Assembly (NCBI GenBank): GCA_010093685.1
Contig: MU006221.1
Span: 1,147,491 to 1,211,490 of the forward strand
Direction: 5' to 3'
Origin: Ophiobolus disseminans
Taxonomy: Eukaryota; Ascomycota; Dothideomycetes; Pleosporales; Phaeosphaeriaceae
DNA: 64,000 bases
Made by a program: the position numbers and the translations under genes. Under the pieces are notes generated by a model. It ran no database searches and had not been told where the DNA came from. It saw nothing but the letters and a program-made list of their open reading frames with translations. Shown in pieces: positions 55,486 to 64,000 of this stretch. How positions within the stretch are numbered: the stretch's first letter is position 1; every line of letters starts with the position of its first letter.

Positions 55486-57981
55486 ATGGATTCCGCGGCA
55501 TCTTGTCACCATTGCGAAACCGTAAAAATCGAGGATAACTGGTTCGGTCACAAGGGAACTGCCCGAGAGCTTTCTTATCGCCAGTGCGCCGAGCTGTTCC
55601 ATACAGAATGTGCAACCTGCCCACCAAGCAATGACCAGACCCTGTGTGCAGCATGTAGGCATCTCAAGCTTTACCACTTGTTGTTTTGCAACCCGCAATG
55701 GTGGATTATTCCACTGGGCACAATCGAAGACATGAAGGCAGCGCAACCCTGTGCTTTCCACCGTCTGTTGTTACTCGCTGCGCAAGCGTTCATCGAGACG
55801 TTGAACATCTCCGAGGTTGCCGCTCAAACACTTCCCTTCCGATTGAGCGCCTTCTTACGCTCCCCTCGAGAGCATGAAGCTGCTAGCCTTCGCTTGGAAG
55901 TTCCACTTGAAGGCTTTTACGATATGTCTAACACACTGACGGTCCATCGCCTACTGGGGTCGGCCGAAGCACCGCCTTTCGCTGAGCAGTGCTTAGTCCC
56001 GAATCATATCAACTGGGAACAGCTAATGCACTGGTCGACAACTTGTGCAAATAGCCATTCGCATCTCTCTCCAAGCCTCTCATCAGACGAACCCATCGGT
56101 GACCTTCCGCGAGCTTTTCGTGTTGTCGATGTTCTGGAGCGCTGCGTGACACGACTACCAGCAGCCTCTCCATTTGTAGCCCTCAGCTACGTCTGGGGCA
56201 CGCAGTCCGTCGATTCACAATCAACTTCTCGAATGGAAACAATTACAGCATACGAACAGGTTGGTGGCTTGGCTGCGGCGCACTTGCCCAGCGTCATCAA
56301 TGACGCGATGGAGATCTGCCTACAACTTAAAGAGCGTTACCTCTGGGTCGATCGCTTGTGTATCGTCCAAGATGATCCAAAAGACAAGGAAGAGCAGATT
56401 CATAGCATGGGTGACGTCTTTGCCATGGCGACTTTCACCCTAGTCATAGCATGCGGCAATGATATGAGCGTACAGCTCCCAGGAGTATCTATCGAACGGC
56501 ATGTATCGACTGGGTATGCTGATTTTGACGCACTCCATGTTCGTAGCAGGCTGCCCTCTCTCCTCGACACCATCAAAGCTGCTACATGGTATTCACGAGG
56601 CTGGACGTACCAAGAAGGCATCCTAGCAGGCCGGCAGCTCTTCATAACGGCAATGCAGGCGATGTGGATGTGTCCTAAAGGTATATTTTACGAGGATACC
56701 AGCATGAACACGACGTACGGGTTGCTGGAGACCGTTGACTACTCCAAATGTCTAAAGGAGATGCAATTGACAAGTACCACTTCCTTATTGGAGGCTTACA
56801 AGACTCATTCATCCTCGTACAACGCCAGGCATCTATCATACGTATCGGACATCTACGACGCATTCAATGGGATCGGCAAAGCTCTATATGGGTCCTGGGA
56901 ACTGTTCGACGACCATGTATATGGTCTGCCCATCATGGACTTCGACGCGGTGCTTCTGTGGTATCCTGCAAAAACTAGCCTACACAAGGCTCGCAGATCT
57001 GAACAAGTCAATCTTCCAAGCTGGTCTTGGGTGTCTGTATGTGGTGCGTTAAGATATCTTCCTTTTTCTGGATCACTCGTAAAATGGCAGCTCGCAGCAG
57101 CCGACCACGATGGCCAAATAACGCGAAGAGCGTTGGACGCCTACCAGAGCTCTTCGTTTCTCGCAATGGATAGCGATAGATCCAGACCATGGCATAACCC
57201 GAAGAAAGTCTTCTATGGCGACAGAGATGAGCCAGCATCTTACGACACATCTTCATGCCATTCTATGGTGTTAGCCTTGTCGCATGACTGCTTAGATTCT
57301 GTTATTTGCGACGAGGTAAGAGAAATGCAGGAGGATCTGTCTGCGGCAGAGTTCGACGACGCAATTCAGCAACGATGGCCCGATTACTCATACTACTACG
57401 ATGAAGCTATCGTCTATGGAACGGCACCAATCACGAACAAGCCTGTCCCGGCCACTCGATTGCTTATCCTCGAGACTCGAGCTCAGGTTGCCGTGGTTGC
57501 CATTGCACAACATGGCCCTCACGACATCAAAAGGTGCCGGTTCGATGAAGACTCGTCCTGGTGGAATATACTTGGTCCGGACAGAAGATGCATAGGCCTG
57601 ACGAGGCCCATTCCTCTGTTGAGAGGGCCTTTGTCCAACGGACAGGGTGGGACCCGGAGGGTGACGGTCATGGCTCTATCCGTTGGCACACTGGACTGGT
57701 GGCGGGATGATTGCCTCGAATTTCACCAGGACACCAACGAGCAGTTCGGCTCAGCAACCGAGAACTATTGCACCGAGCCTCAGGCTCATGGTCACCCGGG
57801 AGACGAAGGCTGTAACTTTGAGCATCGTGCACCTGGGCTGCATGCGCCTCCTGTACCCGCCATCAATGTCCTGCTTATCGTATGGGGAGAATGTGTATGG
57901 CGCCGAGTGAGCGTGGGTTGCATTCTTCTGACGGACTGGGCGAAGCTTGATCGCTATTTCGAGGATATACAGCTATGCTAG
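55486..57981 (+). CDS. HET-domain protein with Cys-rich N-terminus
   Basis: An 831-aa single-exon protein from the first ATG in frame (55486). The HET domain lies at about 229-400 with all three conserved blocks: 'FVALSYVWGTQ', 'YLWVDRLCIVQDDPKDKEEQ' with 'MGDVFAMATFTLVIACG', and 'TWYSRGWTYQEGILAGRQLF'. HET domains trigger vegetative incompatibility cell death in fungi and share a TIR-like fold. The first 70 residues carry Cys/His pairs ('CHHCETVKI', 'CATCPPSNDQTLCAACRH') that could bind zinc; this is inference. The C-terminal 400 residues are unassigned, as usual for HET proteins. No NACHT, WD or ankyrin repeats are present. Like most HET proteins, it may have been recruited to other recognition roles. 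Confidence 0.9.
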   Translation: MDSAASCHHCETVKIEDNWFGHKGTARELSYRQCAELFHTECATCPPSNDQTLCAACRHLKLYHLLFCNPQWWIIPLGTIEDMKAAQPCAFHRLLLLAAQAFIETLNISEVAAQTLPFRLSAFLRSPREHEAASLRLEVPLEGFYDMSNTLTVHRLLGSAEAPPFAEQCLVPNHINWEQLMHWSTTCANSHSHLSPSLSSDEPIGDLPRAFRVVDVLERCVTRLPAASPFVALSYVWGTQSVDSQSTSRMETITAYEQVGGLAAAHLPSVINDAMEICLQLKERYLWVDRLCIVQDDPKDKEEQIHSMGDVFAMATFTLVIACGNDMSVQLPGVSIERHVSTGYADFDALHVRSRLPSLLDTIKAATWYSRGWTYQEGILAGRQLFITAMQAMWMCPKGIFYEDTSMNTTYGLLETVDYSKCLKEMQLTSTTSLLEAYKTHSSSYNARHLSYVSDIYDAFNGIGKALYGSWELFDDHVYGLPIMDFDAVLLWYPAKTSLHKARRSEQVNLPSWSWVSVCGALRYLPFSGSLVKWQLAAADHDGQITRRALDAYQSSSFLAMDSDRSRPWHNPKKVFYGDRDEPASYDTSSCHSMVLALSHDCLDSVICDEVREMQEDLSAAEFDDAIQQRWPDYSYYYDEAIVYGTAPITNKPVPATRLLILETRAQVAVVAIAQHGPHDIKRCRFDEDSSWWNILGPDRRCIGLTRPIPLLRGPLSNGQGGTRRVTVMALSVGTLDWWRDDCLEFHQDTNEQFGSATENYCTEPQAHGHPGDEGCNFEHRAPGLHAPPVPAINVLLIVWGECVWRRVSVGCILLTDWAKLDRYFEDIQLC

Positions 57982-58073
57982 AGCCTACGTTGGTTCGCAC
58001 GCAATGCATGTAGGATCTCGGGCTGCAACTCACGCAAAAGACCCCTTTCTTGTTCTTCCTGAATCTCTAGACC

Positions 58074-59261
58074 TCAAGCCCGTTCAAAATTAGAGTCTTT
58101 ATTCTGAAATGCTCGCATCACGGCCATGGCAATCTGCGGTTGCATCATTATCCGGTCATGAACACCGTACTGTGGCACTTCTTGCCTGATCAGCCCTCTA
58201 GGTGTCGGCCACTCGACCTTCCAACCACCTTCCTCCATGTCCACGAGCTTCCTAATTTTCTCTTTCTTAAACCCGGCCTCATCCAAGTCTACATCGCTAG
58301 CTGCCCTGACAGCGTTCTCGAAGAACATGTTACTCAACGACCAAGGCACGACGGGATCGTCCTGTGCATGGAAGATCTCGATATGGTAGACAGGACTGTG
58401 ACGCACAATGTCCACAAGCCTATCCAAGTTCGGCCATTCGTTACACATGCCTCTACTAAAAAGTTCCTTGAGGCGTGGAAATTTGGCAAGTGGACCAAGA
58501 GCGCGCAAGCCGAAAATGGTACGGTATTCGGAAAGCACTGTCGGGACGTCGGGAAACGATGCAGTGATGATAAGCCCAGCAACGGAAACCTTCTGGAGGG
58601 CCAGCTCCCTGACAAGAGCAATAGCCACCGACGATCCCATCGATTGCCCAAACACGACGATGCGCTCCGGAGCGATACTGGCGATCTCGACAGCCCACCG
58701 GAAGACGGATTGCGCATCGATCATGAGGCCCTCTTCGCTCGGAGTTCCAGACGAGAGACCAAAACCGCGATAGTCAAAAGCTAGCACGTGTATTTTGTCG
58801 GGCGCTATCGAGGAAAGGGACCGGTAGCAATCTGTTCGACAGTATGCCGACATAGCTCCCGATGAGCCGTGTGTATGAATCACCAATCTAGCCTCCGGGT
58901 CATCCTTCAGTAGCTGGAAGTTGAGCGTCCCGCTGAAGGGCTCGTCAGTAAGTCGAGCCTGCATGCTAAGACGTGCAGCGTTCTTGTAGTACAGTCCAAT
59001 CGGCAGTACATGCCAAGTATGGAGCCTCATCCCATCTTTGGTCTCGATGAAGAAGGGCGTCGTCTGACGATGGGCGAAGCCAAATTGCTCAGGGTGGTTT
59101 AAGTCTTTACCGCCAGTAAGCTTCAAGCGATGCATGTAGACGGCATGACGCTCGAGCCACGGAACGCGGAGAACTGCGAGAATGCTGGCGGAGTAGAGGA
59201 TGGATGCTATGCCGATCCCGCTTAGCACGGTGGTCAGCGGTGCCAAAGCAATACTAAGCAT
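58074..59261 (-). CDS. Alpha/beta hydrolase, ABHD12/13-like, membrane-anchored
   Basis: A single-exon protein of 395 aa. An N-terminal hydrophobic segment ('VLSGIGIASILYSASILAVL') likely anchors it to the ER or another membrane. The hydrolase core has the oxyanion region 'RLVIHTHGSSGAM' (about 125-137), 'VLAFDYRGFGLSSG', the nucleophile elbow 'GQSMGSS' (Ser207), an acid candidate in 'FHAQDDPVVPW' and a His candidate in 'QYGVHDRIM' near the C-terminus. This pattern fits monoacylglycerol or lysophospholipid lipases of the ABHD12/13 group. The substrate is not decidable from sequence. It is convergent with the HET gene, with 92 bp between the stops. Confidence 0.9.
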   Translation of the reverse strand: MLSIALAPLTTVLSGIGIASILYSASILAVLRVPWLERHAVYMHRLKLTGGKDLNHPEQFGFAHRQTTPFFIETKDGMRLHTWHVLPIGLYYKNAARLSMQARLTDEPFSGTLNFQLLKDDPEARLVIHTHGSSGAMSAYCRTDCYRSLSSIAPDKIHVLAFDYRGFGLSSGTPSEEGLMIDAQSVFRWAVEIASIAPERIVVFGQSMGSSVAIALVRELALQKVSVAGLIITASFPDVPTVLSEYRTIFGLRALGPLAKFPRLKELFSRGMCNEWPNLDRLVDIVRHSPVYHIEIFHAQDDPVVPWSLSNMFFENAVRAASDVDLDEAGFKKEKIRKLVDMEEGGWKVEWPTPRGLIRQEVPQYGVHDRIMMQPQIAMAVMRAFQNKDSNFERA

Positions 59262-59879
59262 GCTGAAGGTTCTTCACAATAGGATGGAGCGGGATATGAA
59301 TGCCTGGGTCCAATAAATGTTGGTAAGGAGGGAGGTGAGGCTGTGTCGGAAGTAATCGCCCAGCTCTTTACTATGCTGCTTAGAGCTGTACTATGCATAT
59401 AGGGCTAGACTTCATCTGAAGAAATAGTAAGCGGGTGGTGCACGATGGGCGGTGGTGTGATCCCCTGGCTATCTAGGCGCCTAGAGACGATGAGACACAG
59501 GGGTGGGATGGGCGGGTATTACCAGGATCGTCGTTCGCTTTTGTTTTGCCCTGCAATGCCATGAGATCGGTTGCACGCCTGTTTTCTTCTAGAATAATGG
59601 GGAGTTTCGGCCCTTTTTCGGTGGAGTGACAATGGGGGCAATGGGGGCCTGATGCGTTGCGCATCAGGTGATGTGGAGGACGACCCACAACGCTCTGCCC
59701 AGTGGGGCGGCAAAAGTAGCGAGAAAATCATGGTGAACTGACCAAGAGAAAACAGAGTTTTGCACCAAACATTATGATTAAGGAAAACACGGCACAGCGT
59801 ATGTCTTAGTTATACAATGTTCGAATATATCTCTGCGTGCATAACACTCCACCCTCTTCCACTCCTTCTCGCTACAAGG
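59262..59879. repeat. Intergenic with two perfect inverted repeats
   Basis: 618 bp without a gene. It holds a 14-bp palindrome, TCTAGGCGCCTAGA (59472-59485), and a 9-bp perfect stem with a 3-base loop (59648-59656 / 59660-59668, CCTGATGCG / CGCATCAGG). Both lie upstream of the hydrolase gene and could be regulator-binding sites; function is unproven. Confidence 0.4.
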
Positions 59880-60862
59880 CTAGTTGTACATGTCTAGCTC
59901 TACTGGACCCGGAAACTTCAGCATCTCATGGAATATCTCCTCATTTGTCTGTATGTTGGTCTTAAACGGCCACTCCCGCTGCGAAAAGACGTCTTCCGGA
60001 TTCCAAGTTAGATTGACAGTAAAGTCCGGTATGTCCACATCTCCAAACAGATCAAAGAGCCTTTGGTGCTTCTGCTCGACAGCGTCACTCGCCCTTCTCT
60101 CCTCCCAAGGACGTCGTGCCCAGACAAGCTCTTTCGGTTTATTAAATTCGCCGTGGTAAAACCAGACTTGCAGCTCGCGCAAGGAGGGCACTTTGTCGAG
60201 ATTGTTGAAGACGTATTCCCACTCCTTCAACCCTTCTTTGTGGTTGAAGGGGCCGCTGTTCGGCCAGTCAACTTTCCCAAATGCAATGATCAAGTTTTTG
60301 ACACTCGCAAGGCCCTGTGAGAATGCCGTGGCTTGAAAGCAGTGTATATCCTTTGGACTTCCGAACACAAATGTTGTCGATGAGTAGAGCAGTTTTAGTG
60401 CTTCGGTGTATCTAGCAGCGAATCCTAGTATGAGCGAGTGGTATTATTTGAATGTAGCGCAACGAAAGCTTACATCTGACGGCATGATAGTAGCAAAGCT
60501 AATGGCTTCTCACACTTTTTCACACCTTCGTGCAGCTCTGTGTCGGGTGTGCTTAAGCGGTAGGGGAAGCAGTCAGCGTCAAGTGCCTCCACTCCATGCG
60601 CAAGAATTGATATCCCATTGTAGGACGGCCGCCAGCGTTCTACTCTCGTATACGGCGCTTCGAGAACGTGTGTCCAGATCAAGAGCCGGCAATTCGAAGG
60701 CAGCTTCTGAAGTAAGTTGCTTTGAGTCTGACGGCATGGCTTTGCGGAAGGCAATACGGCACGGGAGAGTCGGTTTGCGACGGGACGAGGCTGTTCAGCA
60801 GCAGCCTCAACTTTGGCTGCTTGGAATTCTGGAATGTCGTTGACACCGTATGAGCATGCCAT
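59880..60862 (-). CDS. DUF7730-type protein, unknown function
   Basis: Two exons (60862-60474, 60411-59880) join in phase 2 to 306 aa. The join restores 'LLLSCRQIYTEALKLLYSST', the hallmark of this fungal domain, preceded by an F-box-like 'LLQKLPSNCRLLIWTHVL' and followed by 'TFVFGSPKDIHCF'. The later part ('ASVKNLIIAFGKVDWPNS') and a length of about 300 aa also fit. These proteins are very numerous in Pezizomycotina; no function is established, although an F-box-like helix suggests protein-protein contact. A nearer acceptor in the intron runs into a stop codon and is rejected. Confidence 0.85.
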
Positions 60863-61624
60863 GCTTGATGGGGACAGGGCAGGAGGCCAGGTGATAGTCG
60901 CGAACTTTTAGTTGAAAGTGGTGGTAAGGCGAGCAACAATGCAGGTGCTTTTTGGTACTTAATTCAACTGAGGGAAGTTCATCCAACGACGAAAGTTTTC
61001 GAATCTCCTATTTACGTTGAAAAGGTGGTCGCTGCTCCAAGGAGTTGGGCGCCTTGCGTTTCTTATAGACCTCGATGTAAGCCCCGCTAGCAGGTGCACC
61101 GCCGCACAGCAGGATTTCCGGGGCAGGCATCACACTGGCCACCCCACCAAAATAGATGCGATCGCGTCAATTCTCTCAGCCTCACGATTCCTACCAGTTC
61201 CCTCACAATTCAGAGAAAACGGACCGAATACGCGCAGAAAGCCTAGAAATCACAAATGTGGCACCGAAATAGACCTTGCGTCGTGAGCCAGCTGCTGTTG
61301 GTCGCGCGTTCATCACGGGCGCGCAGGCCGCCTCTCCCACGACGACTACACCAACTTCTCCGGCTCTAACATCGCTCGTAAGCCCACATTCATTCGAACA
61401 TGTCACGCAGTGATCATCGTGCTCCTGAACTCAATTCAACGATGTTTGCCCTTCGCTATTTCAATCATTCAGTTCTATTCACCGCCTTCTATGTTTTACA
61501 GGAGCAGCAAGCAAGATATAAGAACAGATATTAGACTCCCGTGAAATCCCCTCTAACAACCCGATGCGATGCTTTGTAAATGAAATCCGTTCCCAACAGT
61601 TGGCTGCATGTCCCAATTCTGCAC
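60863..61624. other. Intergenic, nothing recognised
   Basis: 762 bp between two minus-strand genes, including the DUF7730 promoter and the 3' flank of the metallopeptidase. No coding exon or repeat seen. Confidence 0.35.
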
Positions 61625-62814
61625 TTAGACTCTGTTATACCTCCTTGCGAGTCTGTTAATGTGTCTGAGGCCTCTCTTTGTCAGATTTTGGTATAAGAAC
61701 AATTTGCCAAGCTCCATATTCTTGTTGTATTCCTCCTTCTCCTCCTTCGATGCATCTGCATGGGGAGCTCGTTGAAAGGTATATCCACGCTCAGCTAGGA
61801 TAGCTAATTGTCCCAGATAAGCGCGCACGTCAGCGTTCTTCAGCAGCTCGTCGGCATTAATGGCACGAATGTTCGGGTTGCCTAAGGGGTTGCTGATGTA
61901 GTACGCATTGTCAATCGTGTCGTATCCGTGAAAGTGCGAAAGCTAGACACAGTCAGTACGTAGTTTTGCACTTATCGTCATGACAAGGGTTCATGCTCAC
62001 TTCATGAAGAATTACTTTGCTTGTATGCAGAGCCAAGACTTCGACACTAGGAGCCTTGGTAAGGTCGAGGGTCTTTTCGAGTGAATTCAATATCTTCCGC
62101 GGTCTCTTGCCTTCTTTGTCTGTGAACAGTACCAGTTCGCACAGCTAGCCAATGTTAGCTTCAGTAATCGTAGAACTTATGCATTCGGCAATGAACCTAC
62201 TGTGATCGTGGCTCGCAGTTCTGCCTGTTTCACAGGCGGTGCCCCGTCCATGTAAGTCCTGTAGGTCTGCGCGTATGTGAACCGGTTCCCTCCCCTTGTA
62301 TCATGACATCCCGGCAGGCTGTATTGAGATTTTCCTGAATACTGTATCCAATTATCTACATCCTCGTAGCCTCCAGTATTTTGCTTCGTCTTTGGGTCAA
62401 CGCGTGGTACCCATCGCTTTTCGTCGTCGCAATATATGCGAACGTTGGCGGTATTCCTGTCTTGCACCTCTGTCATCTTACTAACGTCAGACATGAAGCC
62501 TAATCGGTCGCGACCATATTAGCGAACAAAACCAAATACATCAATGAGCATGTCATCTTACCCTCGATTTTGTCGAATGCACCCTTGTCAGACTTCTTTC
62601 TCTTCATGAGGTGCTCGTAGACGTGCTGATAATCTGCATCTGTGCTAGACTTCAGCCGCTCGGACGCCTTCTGCCCCATAAGCTTGGTTTCTTTCAGAGC
62701 TTCAGTTATAGAACGACCGCCAGTACAGCTCTTGTTGTCAACCCAGTAGGTGAGAGCCGTGGTCTGACTAGCGAAGGCCATGGACAGCGCTAAAGAAAGG
62801 ATAACAGAACGCAT
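61625..62814 (-). CDS. Secreted zinc metallopeptidase, HExxH type (M35/lysine-specific endopeptidase-like)
   Basis: Four exons (62814-62562, 62499-62201, 62144-62001, 61942-61625) join in phase to 337 aa. A signal peptide ('SVILSLALSMAFASQTTALT') is followed by a start of the mature region ('YWVDNKSCTGG'). The zinc site 'VILHELSHFHGYDTID' is assembled across intron 3, which splits it after HE. Asp/Asn residues just after it are plausible third ligands, as in aspzincins, and 'NADVRAYLGQLAILAERGYTF' follows. Cysteines in 'VRIYCDDEKRW' and 'LPGCHD' could form disulphides. It is secreted, probably degrading extracellular protein. Assignment to the M35/Lys-specific group is by motif order, not alignment. 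A TATA-like element (TATATAA) lies about 105 bp upstream of the ATG, at 62917-62923. Confidence 0.85.
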
Positions 62815-63817
62815 GGTTGTGTGTAGATGGGAAGCTGCGAAGTGAAGCTGTACGAAAAGAGTGAATGTAGATGAACCTGAAGATGAAGATAGAGTAAACA
62901 TTGCAGTCATACAGTCTTATATAGAAGAGCATTTGCTTTGGTGACGAGCACTGACAACGCCTGTCCATCTGGGTTACCGTTCCGAAGACTGTGCTCACCC
63001 TGATACTGGCAAACACATAGCAGACTTGCACGGCACCCGAGGATGGCCTTAAACTGCGGCGTGTTGCTCCAGATTGCAAGGCTAAATTTGGATATCACGA
63101 TGTTAGGTACCTAGATGTGGACCATGGACACTGCTGACAGTCGTCCTCCGACAAGGCGTATACAGCCTTGGTAGCTTAAACCCTGTCCAAGTGAGGGCGA
63201 ATGCTCTTGAGACTAGTGCATTTCCAATATGTGACATGAGCCTTCCTCGCCAATGCGTCCAGCTTACGCCCGGTCAACGAGATCAAAGGAAGGTGGGCCT
63301 CAAAATGTCACGCCCTGAATAGCTTCACGGCGGCTAGAGTTTTCTTACTCCAGAATCTTCGGGATCGCAATGATATGAACGGGCCGCATCCGCAACTCTA
63401 GCCTTCTTGGGAGTTGTTGGACTAGAATCTTACAGTAGGATTTTAGGGCCGAGGCAGACCGGGGAGTTTCAATGGGATCACGGTAATTAACCGACTACTT
63501 TCTATGCCTAATGTGGTAATACAACAAGGGTGGTTGGTTGGTCGTGTTTCTATTTCAAGTGTGGCGCGTGCCAAGAGGCTCGTTTCATCCGTCAAGCGCT
63601 TACTTGTAGTAGGTGTAGCGCTAATGCTCACAAGGTACGAGCTATTCTGTACCTGCCTCAGCCCACCTACACTCACATGGGGCAGAACAGTTTGCATGGG
63701 TAGCAACAGACATCGAATTATTCCGACCACCATCGCGCAACCCTATATAGATTCAGTTGTTCCACCATGCTTTCAAATTATCTCACCTTCAACCTTCATT
63801 AACATTCACTCTGCAAT
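62815..63817. promoter_or_regulatory. Divergent promoter region of two secreted-protein genes
   Basis: About 1 kb between the metallopeptidase start (minus) and the next start (plus). Each side has a TATA-like box: TATATAA on the minus strand at 62917-62923 and TATATAG on the plus strand at 63744-63750. The middle has no recognisable gene. Confidence 0.45.
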
Positions 63818-64000
63818 ATGCATTCAAAAGACCTTTCTCTTGCTCTTGGGCTCCTGGCTCAGCTTGTATCTGCGCAAGAAGTAACTCCTGCCCCTCGTCC
63901 AGGTTCCTATTCCCTACTCCGCCGTGATGGCACACCTACTGCAGCCTGTCCAGAGCAGTTCGGAAACCCTCTGATGAACTGCAACGATCCAGCTTGTGGT
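63818..64000 (+). CDS. Secreted protein, N-terminal part only (cut by window end)
   Basis: 61 codons are visible. A signal peptide ('DLSLALGLLAQLVSAQE') is followed by a Pro/Ser-rich segment with a dibasic 'LLRRDG' and a Cys-containing stretch ('CPEQFGNPLMNCNDPACG') as the frame runs off the window. The start ATG lies 68 bp after a TATATAG box. The cysteine spacing suggests a small disulphide-rich or carbohydrate-binding module, but too little is present to name a family. Confidence 0.7.
   Translation, partial: MHSKDLSLALGLLAQLVSAQEVTPAPRPGSYSLLRRDGTPTAACPEQFGNPLMNCNDPACG

Noticed and set aside
40276..57981. Secondary-metabolite gene cluster
   Set aside because: A Zn2Cys6 regulator and membrane proteins are present, but no polyketide synthase, NRPS, terpene cyclase or P450 lies nearby.

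Overview
The window is nuclear DNA of a filamentous ascomycete (Pezizomycotina), most likely a dothideomycete. The evidence is short introns (about 45-125 bp, mostly GT-AG, often with CTAAC/CTGAC-like branch sites), C/G-ending codons, and fungus-specific families: Zn2Cys6 regulator, GT15 mannosyltransferase, HET, DUF6594, DUF7730, fungal rhodopsin-like membrane protein. The exact genus cannot be read from the sequence. I joined exons by hand for the spliced genes and checked that reading phase closes across every junction reported.

Layout. 0-4 kb: a decayed XPA-C-like gene with two nonsense codons, then a TauD-type dioxygenase. 5-15 kb: a small unknown protein, the spliceosomal helicase PRP22, a Golgi GT15 mannosyltransferase and the mRNA-decay factor PAT1. 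16-21 kb: a secreted pepsin-like protease and a 976-aa protein that I read as a SHOC1/Zip2-like meiotic XPF-family protein. 21-32 kb: Hikeshi/OPI10, an HD hydrolase, a TPR protein, a rhodopsin-like membrane protein with a GC-AG intron, an oxysterol-binding protein and a secreted L-asparaginase. 32-40 kb: FAD synthase and sulfite reductase beta (divergent), then PDX3, a run of flavin/sulfur/PLP cofactor genes.

40-58 kb is the accessory-looking part. A Zn2Cys6 regulator is divergent from a caspase-like-pseudokinase fusion. Next come a DUF6594 membrane protein and, convergent to it, a 1370-aa kinase-Sel1-ankyrin-transmembrane protein. After an EF-hand protein, a small membrane protein and ELP4 there is a HET-domain protein with a Cys-rich N-terminus. 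Caspase-like, pseudokinase, receptor-like repeat and HET modules are parts typical of fungal self/non-self recognition and regulated cell death, so 42.4-51.2 kb is the best candidate for an undescribed system.

58-64 kb: an alpha/beta hydrolase, a DUF7730 protein, a secreted HExxH metallopeptidase, and the 5' end of another secreted protein cut by the window edge. I found no tRNA, rRNA, CRISPR or intact transposon. Functional statements are inferences from motifs read by eye; no database search was possible.
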